DNA of 64,000 nucleotides from Delphinapterus leucas. Its lineage: Eukaryota; Chordata; Mammalia; Artiodactyla; Monodontidae. This document shows positions 1-11,276 of the stretch, in pieces (positions within the stretch are counted from its first letter, which is position 1; each line of letters begins with the position of its first letter). The DNA lies in assembly GCF_002288925.2 (NCBI RefSeq), contig NW_022098030.1, positions 10,311,280-10,375,279 of the forward strand, given 5' to 3'. Both the position numbers and the translations under genes were made by a program. A model generated the notes under the pieces. It did not search any database. It was not told where the DNA came from and saw nothing but the letters and a program-made list of their open reading frames with translations.

Positions 1-985
1 CACATGAAAAGCTGCTCAACATCACTAATTATTAGAGAAATGCAAATCAAAACTACAATGAGGTATCACCTCACACCAGTCAGAATGGGCATTATCAGAA
101 AATCTAACAACAACAAATGCTGCAGAGGGTGTGGAGAAAAGGGAACCCTCTTGCACTCTTGGTGGGAATGTAAATTGATACAGCCACTATGGAGAACAGT
201 ATGGAGGTTCCTTAAAGAACTAAAAATAGGGCTTTCCTGGTGGTGCAGTGGTTGAGAGTCCACCTGCCGATACAGGGAACACGGGTTCATGCCCCGGTCT
301 GGGAAGATCCCACATGCCGTGGAGTAGCTGGGTCCGTAAGCCATGGCCACTGAGCCTGTGCATCTGGAGCCTGTGCTCCACAACGGGAGAGGCCACAACA
401 GTGAACAACAGTGAGAGGCCCGTGTACCGCAAAAAAAAAAAAAAGAACTAAAAATAGAATTACCATATGACTCAGCAATCCCACTACTGGGCATAAACCC
501 ATAGATAACTATAATTGAAAAACACACATGCACCCCAATGTTCGTTGCAGCACTATTTACAATAGCTAGGTCATGGAGGCAAACTAAATGCCCATCGACA
601 GATGAATGGATAAAGAAGATGTGATACATATATACAATGGAATATTTCTCAGCCATAAAAAGGAAAGGGTCATTTGTAGAGATGAGGATGCATCTAGAGG
701 CTATCATACAGAGTGAAGTAAGTCAGAAAGAGAGAAACAAATATTGTATATTAACGCATATATGTGGAATCTAGAAAATGGTACAGATGAACCGGTTTGC
801 AGAGCAGAAATTGAGACACAGATGTAGAGAACAAACATATGGACACAAAGGGGGGAAAGCGTCGGGGATGGGGGTTGTGGTGTGATGAATTAGGAGATTG
901 GGATTGACATGTATTCACTGATGTGTATAAAATGGATGACTAATAAGAAAATAAATAAACATTTAAAAAAAAAGAAAGTTAAAAA
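1..985 (+). mobile_element. L1 LINE 3' end, interrupted by a CHR SINE
   Basis: This is the 3' end of an L1 retrotransposon that enters from outside the window. Bases 4-229 read as the C-terminal part of ORF2 ([19 protein letters not shown]...). The frame is broken by a SINE at 230-441 and picks up again with 'ccactactgggcat' near 481. The 3' UTR follows, with an A-rich tail around 957-985. The copy carries stop codons and cannot encode a working reverse transcriptase. The L1 identification is confident; the subfamily is not assigned. Confidence 0.93.
230..441 (+). mobile_element. CHR-type tRNA-derived SINE, short cetacean form
   Basis: A complete SINE with head 'ggctttcctggtggtgcagt', a Pol III A-box-like tggtgcagtgg, a B-box-like ggttcatgccc and a poly(A) tail. 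It is flanked by a 16-bp target-site duplication (aaagaactaaaaatag at 214-229 and 442-457), which shows it jumped into the L1. A short internal repeat (gtgaacaaca before gtgagagg) makes it slightly longer than its siblings. Confidence 0.95.
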
Positions 986-1079
986 AAATAAAAGACCAAT
1001 GATGAAAAATTTGCCATAATTAACTCCACCCTTGGCAAAGAGGACTAAAACAAAGAGATTAAAAAAAAAAAAAGCACTG

Positions 1080-1336
1080 TAAATGATTTTTCTCTGTCTT
1101 ATGACTTTCTTATAACATTTTTTTCTCTAGCTTAATTTATTGGAAGTATATAGCACATAATGCACATAACATACAAAATATGTGCTAATTAACAACTTAT
1201 CTTATCAGTAAGACTTCTGGCCAACAGTAGTCTATTGGTAGTCAAGCTCTGGGGGAGTCAAAAGTTATATGCAAATTTTCAACTGCATAGGGTGTTGGTG
1301 TCCCTAACCCTCACATTGTTCGAGGGTCAACTGTGT
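1080..1336. mobile_element. Tigger-like DNA transposon fragment
   Basis: The text from 'tctctagcttaatttattgg' to the terminal 'ttgttcgagggtcaactg' (1316-1333) matches the right part of a non-autonomous Tigger (pogo/Tc1-mariner) element, whose terminal inverted repeat reads cagttgacccttgaacaa. The left end is missing. Superfamily recognised from memory; exact member not assigned. Confidence 0.7.
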
Positions 1337-1604
1337 ATCCACATTTATTGACCTAAAACAATGTCCACATTTGTATGTGTATACCTATATTCAACCTGGA
1401 AGTTTCTATATAGAGAGTATTCATAATTACTTTTTAAACTTTTTAAATTAATTTTTCCATTTACATATTTTCTGCAGTGAGGTTTTATTCATTATCATAA
1501 CAGAAAAAATGAAATTTAATGAAAGATAAAGGGTAATTTGTAAGGACTGTATTTATTAGTGTTAAGAAACAATGTCACTTAAATTGTCCCAATGTTTTCT
1601 TAGT
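1337..1604. other. AT-rich spacer, nothing recognised
   Basis: No reading frame, repeat family or RNA signal is seen between the Tigger fragment and the next L1. Confidence 0.5.
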
Positions 1605-2800
1605 TCAGTCTCCCAAGGCAAGAGAAATAAAAGCAAAAATAAACAAATGGGACCTAATCAAACTTACAAGCTTTTGTACAGCAAAGGAAACCATAAACAA
1701 AATGAAAAGTCAACCTACAGAATGGGAGAAAATATTTGCAAATGATATGACTGACAAGGGCTTAATTTCCAAAATATACAAACAGCTCTTACAACTCAAC
1801 AACAAAAAAACAAACAACCTAATCAAAAAACTGGCAAAAGAAAAAATAAACAACAAAAAAAAATTGGCAGAAGACCCAAATAGACATTTCTCCGAAGAAG
1901 ACATACAAATGACCAACAGGCAAATGAACAGATGTTCAACATTGCTAAGTATTAGAGAAATGCAAATCAAAACTACAATGAGGTACCACCTCACACTGGT
2001 CAGAATGGCCATCATTAAAAAGTCTACGGATATCAAATGCTGGAGAGGCTGTGGAGAAAAGGGAATCCTCCTACATTGTTCGTGGGAATGTAAGTTGGTG
2101 CAGCCACTATAGAAAACAGTATAGAGGTTCCTCAAAAACTTAAAATAGAGTTTGCCATATGATCTAGCAATCCCACTCCTAGGCATATATCTGGACAAAA
2201 TTATAATTCAAAAAGATACATGCACCCCTATGTTCATAGTAGCACTATTTACAGTGGCTAAGACATAGAAACAACCTAAATGTCTATCAACAGTTGACTA
2301 GATAAAAAAGATGTGGTACCTACATACAATGGAATACTACTCAGCCATACATAAGAATGAAATAATGCCATTTGCAGCGACATGGATGGACATAGTGATT
2401 ATCAAACTAAGTGAAGTAAGTCAGAAAGATGAATACAAAGACCATTTGATATCACTTATACGTGGAATCTAAAATATGACACAAATAAACTTATCTATGA
2501 AACAGAAACAGACACATGGACATAGAGAACAGATGACCTGTGGTTTCCAAGGGAGAGGGGGGTGGTGGGTGGATGGCATGGGAGTTTAAGGTTAGCAGAT
2601 GCAAACTATTACATATAGAATGGATAAACAACAAGGTCCTATTGTATAGCACAAGGAGCTATATTCAATATCCTGTGATAAACCATAACGAAAAGAATAC
2701 AAAGAAGAATGTATATATATGTATAACTGAATCACTTTGCTGTACCGCAGAAATTAATACAACATTGTAAATCAACTATACTTCAATAAAAATAAAAAGA
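1605..2800 (+). mobile_element. L1 LINE 3' end, 5'-truncated, intermediate age
   Basis: Begins within ORF2 ('caagagaaataaaagcaaaa') and runs through the ORF2 C-terminus to an L1 3' UTR ending 'acttcaataaaaataaaaag'. Bases 1702-2112 keep an open stretch of 136 codons with L1 ORF2 C-terminal text ([41 protein letters not shown]). The frame then stops at a TAG near 2110. It is more diverged than the L1 at 1-985 and is a dead copy. Confidence 0.92.
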
Positions 2801-4489
2801 AATAATGCACTAATAATTAAACTGGTATGAACTCCTAGAATATTACATAACACTTATTAAATTTATTTTATTTCCAATTAAAATATAGCCATATAATTTG
2901 GGAAAGATGAAAATTACTTATACAATTTAAGCAGGGGCTGGGAAAATTGATAATTTAAATCATGCTTAATGTGCCTCACCAATTTTTTGGAAAAATGTTT
3001 CTTACCTACTGTTTAAAAATTTCTGTAGCAAAAGCTTTTTTTTTTCTTGGATTTTTCCATTAAAACAAACTTTGAACATTTCCAAAAGATTCAAACTTCC
3101 TATTTCTTGATAGTTACGAATAATCTGATCTGGAGCTACAATGGATTCCTAACTTGAATGCTTCACTTGGAACTTTTCTGAACTCCAAAAGGCATGTTGG
3201 ATTAGGAGGTACAGCCTCTAGTCCCAAAGGCAGAATATTTTTGACACAATTTATGTCACATAGGTTGCAAACCAGGTGCCCACTTGTCACATCCTGCTTG
3301 AGGTCATGTTTTCCTTGGCTTACATGATGTTTCAAAAATGTTAAATTATTTAACAACAATTTTAAAATGTTTCATTTCATAGCAAACTGAAATTTGGGAT
3401 TCTGGGCTCCATTATTGCTACCCTGCATGACAAAAATCTTCTGGAATAAAGCAGCTGTGGGGCTACCAGGATGGGGCTTTCACACTTAAGTTTGCCACAC
3501 AATATCTGCATTGCTCATTGTCTTACTTGTCCAACTACTTTATAGAAGTTGAATTTATGACCACTTCTTTAGGCTATGTCCAAAGTCTTGCCTGACAGAA
3601 AATGGTTTCCCAAAGTGCTTGCTATGTCATCAAATTCCCAAAAATAAAGACATTTTTTGGTTTATGAAACTCTACAAAATTTCCAGGCAGACAGCAGACG
3701 TGTATCATGGGAAAGATTAATAATTTCATTCTCCTGTTAACAAAGATTGGTTTGTTAATGCCCAAGTGGGGAGGAGAGTTCTAAGTGAAGGTCATATATA
3801 GGATATGTAAATGTTCATGAGGGATGCAATAAGCAATGAGTACCAAATGTCTATAAAGGTCTGAGTGATCAGGCTGTGGAGAGGAGAGTTAAAATGACAG
3901 TTCATAAAAAACAAGAGAGTTAATTTACTTTTGAAGTTAATGGGTAAAAATTCCCTGACCTGTGATGAACACAAATAGCAGGTTAAAAAGATGCTCACAT
4001 TGGCTTTTGAACTATTTTGAATAAGTTGCAGATTTTGAAATATGTGGTTAAATATACATATTTTTAAAAGAAGAAGACCAACATATGTTTAATATTCTAT
4101 GGTCCTTAATCTCAGAAGTGCTTTTTAATTGTCATGCTTTTCTTGCTTTTCATGAAAAACAATTTTGAAATCTGTTGTTTTCTCTTCAAGACACATGCAA
4201 TTAGTTTTTTTTTTTTGACATTGCTCTAAGAGTAAACATGATTAAAATGGTAATGAGCCATTCATACAGCCATTAATAAAATGTGGAATAAATCCATACT
4301 TAGAATTCCCATGTAGTTCTTTCTGTAAATCTATTCAACTTTTTGAATTTTGTCTCATGTAATTTTGGAACTGAGATTTACCACAGTCAGCCATTATCAG
4401 AATTATTTGCTGCCGTAAGGGATGATAAAAACTGGGTCAGAGAATATAGGTCTAATTTGAGGAAATAGAGTATATGCTCTTTTTACTCA
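2801..4489. other. Unrecognised AT-rich region, no gene
   Basis: About 1.7 kb with no supported coding frame. The longest open frames are about 80 codons, without recognisable domains. The 3060-3700 part is less AT-rich and reads like an old dispersed repeat or unique sequence; I could not name it. Confidence 0.45.
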
Positions 4490-4980
4490 TTCAAAAACAT
4501 TTACTAAAATCTGATTACATGTTACTTAACACTAGTCCTTGCTGAGGAGGTTCTTGTTCATAAGGAGCTACCACCTTAGCCAGGCAGAAAGACAGCTATT
4601 GACAGAAAGACAATAACTAGTACAATGTGATAACTGTTTAATGATCTGAGGCAACTGCAGAGGGAGCACAGGAGGATAGATTAATATTGCTATGAGAATA
4701 GGAGAGTTCCCCCCAAAAAAGCAATAACTGTGAATTGGACTTAGGATATGATATTATCACATAGCAAAGGGATACAGAAAAAGCACATGGTAGGTTCAGG
4801 GAGCCATAAGTAAACTCATGATTGAAAAATAACTGATGAGAGATAAGACTGCGAAAGGGTATTGAGACCAGATGGCATGTTTCATACTGAGACATTTTCC
4901 AAGGAAAATTGAGGACAACTGCAAAATATATACCAAGAGTCTTGGAAGTTATATATACCTTGAACAATTTCATGTATAGC
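4490..4980 (-). mobile_element. L2 LINE fragment
   Basis: Reads as the reverse complement of L2: 'ttaacactagtccttgctga', 'cataaggagctaccacctta', 'tacaatgtgataactg' and a later 'cagaaaaagcacatggtagg'. These follow the usual L2 3' order (enlarged-lineage 'ggagcttacattctag' text). Strongly diverged. Confidence 0.6.
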
Positions 4981-5535
4981 AGTTTTTTCTAAAAAAATAA
5001 TGTGAAATAGACTATGATATAGTAGTAGGGATGCTCCTCACAGCAATATCTAGAATACAAAAATTTGGAAGCATCTTAATAAATGGGCAAAAATAGGGGC
5101 CTGAAATAGGGGTAGAGCTTCAGAATAGATCTTTAGAATTACCTACATTTTGATATTTAAGGATAAGATTTTATAGTTAAAGCAAACTGAGTTATACAAA
5201 GATCAACTTCCAATGTCTCTAATTCTTTCAAGACTTGAACTATTTCTCACATCCCCATCTGCAATATTCCCATTGACTTTAACGACTTGTGAGGAAGTTA
5301 ATAGATTCAGAGGAGGCCTGGGGGAAATGGCTGTTTGGCAAAGTGAGTCTGATGGAGAGAGAGCCAGGTTTCTGCATTGTATCCATTTATTCACCCTCAC
5401 CCTTTGGTACCTATTGTTCACATGTTTCATTTACACTTTTTTGGGACAAATTTATCACTTTTCCCTAAAATGTGATTTAGTATGTCCAGTATATACTAAG
5501 ACAACCTCTTATCAAAGGCAGTTTTTTATTCATTC
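4981..5535. other. Spacer, nothing recognised
   Basis: A 110-codon open frame at 5213-5545 has an antisense 75-codon partner. Neither shows a recognisable domain, and both look like chance. Confidence 0.45.
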
Positions 5536-5544
5536 TAACTTCTA

Positions 5545-5849
5545 ATTTCTTTTTAATTCCTAAATTATTTATCTTTTATACAGCAGGTTCTTATTAGTTA
5601 TTTTATACATATTAGTGTATATATGTCGATCCCAATCTCCTAATTTATCCCACCACCACCCCCCTCTTCCCCCCTTGGTGTCCATACGTTTGTTCTCTAC
5701 ATCCATGTCTCTATTTCTGCCTTGCAAACTGGTTCATCTGTACCATTTTTCTAGATTCCACATATATACGTTAATATACGATATTTGTTTTTCTCTTTCT
5801 GACTTACTTCACTCTGTATGACAGTCTCTAGGTCCATCCACATCTTATT
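5545..5849 (-). mobile_element. Short 5'-truncated L1 3' end
   Basis: The reverse complement of the L1 3' UTR and the last ORF2 codons (about 300 bp). It is flanked by a 9-bp direct repeat, taacttcta, at 5536-5544 and 5850-5858, taken as the target-site duplication. The text between ('ttctagattccacatatata', 'tcactctgtatgacag') is the young L1 3' end also seen at 14213 and 42344. Confidence 0.88.
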
Positions 5850-5920
5850 TAACTTCTAGATTAAAGAATGGCATATGAAGGCAGACAGCTTGACTGCAAA
5901 TTTTGCCTCCACCATTTTCT

Positions 5921-6253
5921 TTTTCTTTTTCTGAATTATTTATTTATTTATTTTTGGCTGTGTTGGGTCTTCGTTGCTGTGCGCGGGCTTTCTCTAGTTG
6001 CGGTGAGCGGGGGCTACTCTTTGTTGAAGTGCGCCGGCTTCTCATCGCGGTGGCTTCTCTTGTTGCAGAGCATGGGCTCTAGGTGCGCAGGCTTCAGTAG
6101 TTGTGGCTCGCAGGCTCCAGAGCACAGGCTCGGTAGTTGTGGCACACGGGCTTAGTTGCTCCGCGGCATGTGGGATCTTCCCGGACCAGGACTCAAACCC
6201 GTGTCCCTTGCACCGGCAGGCAGATTCTTAACCACTGTGCCACCAGGGAAGTC
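5921..6253 (-). mobile_element. CHR SINE, long form
   Basis: A 333-bp SINE in reverse orientation. It opens with an A/T-rich tail complement ('tttatttatttatttttggc') and 'gttgggtcttcgttgctg' and closes with 'accactgtgccaccagggaa'. It keeps the internal block missing from the short copies in this window. The 17-bp target-site duplication tgcctccaccattttct is perfect (5904-5920, 6254-6270), so the insertion is comparatively recent. Confidence 0.95.
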
Positions 6254-6356
6254 TGCCTCCACCATTTTCTACCTGAGTGATCTTTGGCAATAAACTTAAC
6301 CCTTCTCTTCCTCAGTTTAATCATCTGTAAAAATTTGGAATAAATTAAAACTTACC

Positions 6357-6796
6357 TGTTATGGCTTGAATTGTGTCCCTCAAATATTCAAATATTGACG
6401 TCATAACCCCCAGTATCTCAGAATATCACCCTATTTGGAAATAGGGTCATTGAACATATAATTACTTAAATGATGTCATATGGGAGTAGAGTGGGCCCCC
6501 AATCCAATGGGACTGGTGTCCTCATTAAAAGGGTAAATCTGGACACAGACATGGACAAAGGAAGAATGCTACAGGAAGATGGAAGCAGAGTCTACAGGCC
6601 AAGGAATACCAAAGACTGCCAACAAACACCAGAAGCCAGGAGAGAGGCATGGAACAGATTCTCCCTAATAGCCATCAGAAGAAACCAAACCTGAGATTTT
6701 TTGGCTCTAGACTTCTACCCTCCAGAACTGTGAGACAATATATTTTTGTTGTTTAAACCACCCAGTTTAACCAACCAGCCCTAACAAACTGATATA
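6357..6796 (+). mobile_element. MLT1/MaLR-type solo LTR (ERVL-MaLR)
   Basis: Begins 'tgttatggcttgaattgtgt' and contains 'ggactggtgtcctcattaaa' and 'cctccagaactgtgagacaa', followed by 'ttgttgtttaaaccaccc'. These are landmarks of the mammalian MaLR LTRs. A 5-bp flanking repeat (ttacc at 6352-6356, ctacc at 6797-6801) agrees with an LTR insertion. No internal retroviral sequence adjoins, so it is a solo LTR. Confidence 0.85.
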
Positions 6797-6880
6797 CTAC
6801 CTCATGGTACATTTGAGAGAATGAAATGTAAAGCTTATAGAATGATCCTTCTCACATAATAAGCTAACATTTTTAGCCAT

Positions 6881-7257
6881 CAACTAAAAGAGAAATAAAA
6901 GTCTGGGTACAGTTGTTCTTTGCGGTACTCCTCAATTATGACAGCTACCTAGATCTAGTCTGCTCTCTGTAAGTCGGGTAAACTAAAACTTAGCACTTAA
7001 ATAACCAACTCACCACTTAAAAAACAATTCCAGTGTGAACCCTTCAGCTAGACTGCCATTCATATCCAAAGAATGCTGCCATCTTTTTCTTTTTTTACCC
7101 CTTCAATGTGATGCAAAAACTTCAACTCATTTTTAGCTTTTCTATTTCCTTCATGATTGGTCACAAAATCTTATTTTCTTTTTGGTGTATGTTCAGGTTT
7201 TTATAACATAACATTTAGACTATGTTAATGGTCTCCATATTGTTTCCCTGTATATAA
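6881..7257. other. Spacer, nothing recognised
   Basis: AT-rich with no coding frame or repeat I can name. Confidence 0.45.
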
Positions 7258-7580
7258 ACTCTGCTGCTCAGCACATTATCCTGAAATGTCTTTCTGAGCA
7301 TGTCATTGCCTTGCTAGAAAATGTAGTGTTTTCACAAACTGGTTTAAATTCTTTAACTTGACATTCAAGAACTTTTATGATTAGACTAACATTTAATTTC
7401 CCAAACTCATATTCCACACTCAGGAAGTTGATTTCCATTTAGCAGGTATGCCCAGGGCAGACAGCATAGCAAAAAAAGCCTCCTGTTTTTGCATTTCATC
7501 TTCTGCCAAACAAATATTATGGCTAAATTTTTTAATAAACTGTCTTCTTTGTTCCCAGAATACTTCACTGCTATTATTTT
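7258..7580 (+). mobile_element. L2 LINE fragment
   Basis: Follows the L2 3' region: 'gctgctcagcacattatcct', 'gagcatgtcattgccttgct', 'cttgacattcaagaactttt', then text like 'tcccagaatacttc'. Diverged; the right limit is uncertain. Confidence 0.6.
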
Positions 7581-8017
7581 ATTTTTAATAACTATGTTAG
7601 ACTTAGGAAAAAGTTTATAAGATAATATGGTGAATACTTATTTACTAATTACCCAGAATAAACTACATAGCCTTAAAAAATATCCTCAGAGGTTCATTAT
7701 GTGCTCTTCCCCAACATAACCTTCTTTCTTAAACTTCAGAGAAAACCAGGTTCATAAATGTCTTTATATTTGTATTATGTTTCTACCTTTTAAAAATATA
7801 GTATTATTTTTACATTTAGTATTTTATATTTATGCTGTATGTATCCCTCTACAACTTGTTTTTTACTCCAAATTATGCCCTTGGGACTCATCCTATTGAT
7901 TCATGTAGCTCTAGTTCACTTATTTTTCCTTTTGTATGGATTTTTATGTGTGACTATATCAAAATGAATCCATTATCCTGTTGGTGGACATTTAGTTGGC
8001 ATCTGATTTTATTCCAT

Positions 8018-8112
8018 TCATTTATCATTCATTAAAGAAATATTTATTACGCATCAAAGATACAAGAGGAAAATGAATTACCCATCCTCCTGAGGCTTAT
8101 GTTCTAGTACAA
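8018..8112 (-). mobile_element. L2 scrap inside old L1
   Basis: 'cattcattaaagaaatattt', 'cctgaggcttatgttctagt' and nearby text fit the reverse complement of the L2 3' end. The old L1 text resumes on both sides. Confidence 0.6.
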
Positions 8113-8667
8113 ATCCAACCTCTTTTACAAACAAACATGAGTTTATCTAGAGTAAATTTCCAGTGATGAAATTGCTGGGTCATTGGTTATACATGTCTTT
8201 AACATCAGTAGAAACTGTCAAATTTTCCTCCACAATGATTATACCAGAATATTAGAATGTTATTTGATCTACATCCTCATTAATACTTGACATTGTCAAA
8301 CATAAATTTTACCAACCTGATAGTTGTAAAATAGTTTCTCATTATAGTCTTAATATGCAATTCCCTAATTACTATAGATAAAATTTTTTTTTAAGTTCAT
8401 AGGCCATTTGTGTTTCCTGTGCTTTTCTCTATTTTTTGTACTGGAATATTTGACTTTTTAAAAGTGACTGGTGGGAGTTCTTTATATTTTTTTGCATGCT
8501 AATCTTAATGCCTTTAAACAAAGTTTTATAATTTTCTCTACAAAAGTCAACACTTCTTTTGATATATTAGTCTTACCCTATATATTAACTTTTTAAAATG
8601 ATGTTTATAAATTACATTTTCTAATTGTTTGTGTTTGTAAATGGATTTTATTTGGGGATCTAGGTCA

Positions 8668-8872
8668 AGGGTTAGCAAATCTTTCTATAAAAGTCTAGTT
8701 AGTAAATATTTTCAGCTTTGTAGACCAAGGAGCAAAATCCAGCAACTGTTCTCACCAAAAAGCTAAGAAATTTTTTACATTTAAAATCATTTTTAGCTCA
8801 CGGGTCTTAGAAAAACAGGCAGCAAAATGGATGTGGTTTACAGGCTGTGTAGTTTGCCAATCCCTTTACTAA
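8668..8872. mobile_element. hAT-type MITE
   Basis: Terminal inverted repeats 'caagggttagcaaat' and 'gtttgccaatccctt' bound a 200-bp element. Its internal text ('gttagtaaatattttcagct', 'aaaacaggcagcaaaatgga') matches a common mammalian hAT-Charlie-group MITE. Target duplication is not visible. Subfamily not assigned. Confidence 0.7.
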
Positions 8873-9202
8873 ACTGTGGCACACTTACCAAATTCTCTTG
8901 TTAAGTGTAATAACTTGTAGATTTGTGTGAATGTTCTAGTTAGGCAATCATATTGTCTAGGATGTGGAGTATTTATACTTTTCTTTCTAATCATCATAAA
9001 ATTACTTCTTTTTTTACTGTATTTGGTTAGGGCTTCCAGAAAAATATTTAGTAAAAGTGTGTTGATCGTGTTATACTCTTGTTTTTTGTATAAAAGGGAC
9101 CATCATAATATTTCACCATTGTGTATGGTATTTGTTATGGGCTTGTATTGGAACATTTGTCAGCTTAAGGGACTGTCTTCTATTCCTAGTTTCCTGAGAG
9201 TT

Positions 9203-9234
9203 TATTACTACTACTATTATTATTATTATTTTAT
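9203..9234. repeat. (TTA)n-like microsatellite
   Basis: A short impure run of tta/cta units inside the old L1. Confidence 0.8.
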
Positions 9235-9790
9235 TATAAATGCATATTTAATCATTTTAAACTATTTTTCTTCTTTTAAATTAAAATCATTTTATTTTCC
9301 CCTTATGACTAAAGCAAAGCCTATGAAGATATTTTCTCATGTTAAACTTTTTTGATTACTTGTATTAAGCTTTGCTGAGTAAGATTTGCTGCTATTTTAC
9401 TTAGAATTTTTCATCTATGATAATATATAAGATTAATCCATAAATTTCCTTTCTCATATTGCCCTTTTCTGGTTTTGATATCAACGCTATATTAGCTTCA
9501 TAAAGTGAATTGGAGAGTATACTCATTTTACGATTATTTGAAAGGATTTGCATGTAATTGAAATTATCTGTTTCTTGAAAATAGGCTTCACCTGCAAAAA
9601 CATCTGAGCTCAGTAGGTTTAAGTATGTATGTCTGCAGATTTTAAACTATTGATTCCATTTCTTTAGTGGTTCTATATCTTTTGAGATTTTTATTTCTTA
9701 AAAATGAGATTTGATAAGATATGCTCTAGGAAAAATTGCTCCTTTTACCTAAGTCTTCAAGTTTATTGGCATAGATTTGTATTACTTTGA

Positions 9791-11235
9791 GTTTTAAGAC
9801 ATTTTATTATGAAAAATTTCCAAACATTCATCAAATAGATTAATAAAATAAACTCACCTGTACCCATTTGCCAACATCAATTATATATATTGTATAAACA
9901 TTCTACTGTTTAATTTCATCTATCTTCCTGACACACTTTTTTGGGCACAAATATTTTAAAACAAATCCAATAAATCATATAATTTTTTCTCTGAATAATT
10001 CACTATGTATTAATTTAAAAATTAATAATAATAAATAAATATCTTCTAATATCTGTCTGCATTTAACTTTCCTCTATTTTTTTTTTTAATGCATCCTTTG
10101 GGGGAAAAATTTAAGCTTCTAAGCTCAGTCTGGTTTTCTCTGTAGTTTCTCTCTTAGAATGAATTAGCTTCAGTGCTCATATGGCCTTGTTAGTCATTTT
10201 ATCTTCATGGTTAAAAACTATTCTGTAATTATAACATTGCATATAGAAAAACTATGCAACTTGAAATTAGAGAATCTGAATTATAGTTCCCACTTACTAT
10301 CTACATGCAATTTGCAAGTTATTTAGGTCTTCTGCATCTCTGTTTTCTTAATTGGTTCAACAAAGTATTTTATTTATCTCCTACTGAGAATTCAAGAATT
10401 TAAATATATATTAATATACTTGTAAATTTTTTAATGCTATAGAGAATGTCATTTGCAAAAGCAATATGAAATGCTGTATTAATCAGTGCAAATTTCTCTG
10501 GACTTCTGAATGGAGAACTCAGTGTGCATGATCTACTGATGGAATATAAGTAGCCCAATCTCTGTATATTAGGGATCAAGTTTTAAGTTTGTCCTATAAT
10601 ATTTGATATAAGCAGAATTTTGCAGAGGAACATAATTTAATAATAATCCTACTGCTGTTGGTTTGGAGTTGGGTAAAAGAGGTGATGACATTTTCAACTC
10701 TTAAAGATTTATGTTCTATCCAATGGCAAAAAGAATTATCTTCTGTCCCAGTATTTATACTTTGAAAATTATAGCAGAGGTGCTAGGATAATATGTCTCC
10801 ATACATTTTCCAGCTACCACTTGCAATCTCTTTCATTAATTCTCATACTTATTTTCCTAACCCTCATATTAAAATTTTATACTGGATTCTAGGCTTAAGC
10901 CAATTTTTGGTTGTTGAGATATAAATGAGCAAGAAGTGTAAATGGAAAATGTGTTATGTTGTCTTTTCCTACATGCTTGTTTAATTGTGGTACTGGATAC
11001 ATTTGGGTGATGATGGAGTTAATTTAGCTTAGTAAAGAGGAAGAAAAAATGGAGGCAACAAGGGTAACGGTATCCTGAGCTTGTATTAGGACATTTGTAA
11101 TGCTGAAATATGAGAAACTTGTTCCTATTTCTTGCCTTCCTCCCAATCAGTTTGCATATATACAGAAATGTGTTAGTTCCCAAGGGCTGTTTCAAACTCT
11201 TACTGTATGCAAGTATCTGTATGTACATATGTTCA

Positions 11236-11237
<2 letters not shown>
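9791..11237. other. AT-rich region, no gene
   Basis: 9800-9990 ('ttttattatgaaaaatttcc', 'cacctgtacccatttgccaa') reads like an old dispersed mammalian repeat that I cannot name. The rest shows no coding frame or RNA gene. Confidence 0.45.

Positions 11238-11275
<38 letters not shown>
11238..11275. repeat. (CA)n microsatellite, about 19 units
   Basis: An almost pure CA run. The three open frames that overlap it (Thr-His or Val-Cys strings) are by-products of the repeat. Confidence 0.98.

Positions 11276-11276
<1 letters not shown>

Larger units (their letters stand above)
5868..6880 (+). repeat. MIR SINE split by a CHR SINE and an MLT1 LTR
   Basis: Three pieces join into one old MIR: 5868-5920 (tRNA-like head, 'gactgcaaattttgcctcca'), 6271-6356 ('gagtgatctttggcaataaa', 'cctcagtttaatcatctgta') and 6797-6880 ('ctacctcatggtac' to 'aataagctaacatttttagc'). 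The CHR SINE (5921-6253) and MLT1 LTR (6357-6796) lie between them. The order of the pieces matches the MIR consensus. Confidence 0.75.
7800..9790 (-). mobile_element. Old L1 LINE, reverse orientation, degenerate
   Basis: A continuous but heavily mutated reverse-complement L1, from the 3' UTR (about 7800) back through ORF2. Landmarks are 'ttggtggacatttagttggc', 'gatgaaattgctgggtcatt', 'ttaatatgcaattccctaat', 'gtggttctatatcttttgag' and 'caagtttattggcatagatt'. An L2 scrap (about 8018-8112) and a hAT MITE (8668-8872) interrupt it. Open frames inside it (such as 8927-9355 on the plus strand) are antisense accidents. Confidence 0.8.

Noticed and set aside
66..707. A 213-codon reverse open frame
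   Set aside because: It runs antisense through the L1 3' end and across the SINE; it is not a gene.
1710..2198. A 162-codon reverse open frame
   Set aside because: Antisense shadow of L1 ORF2.
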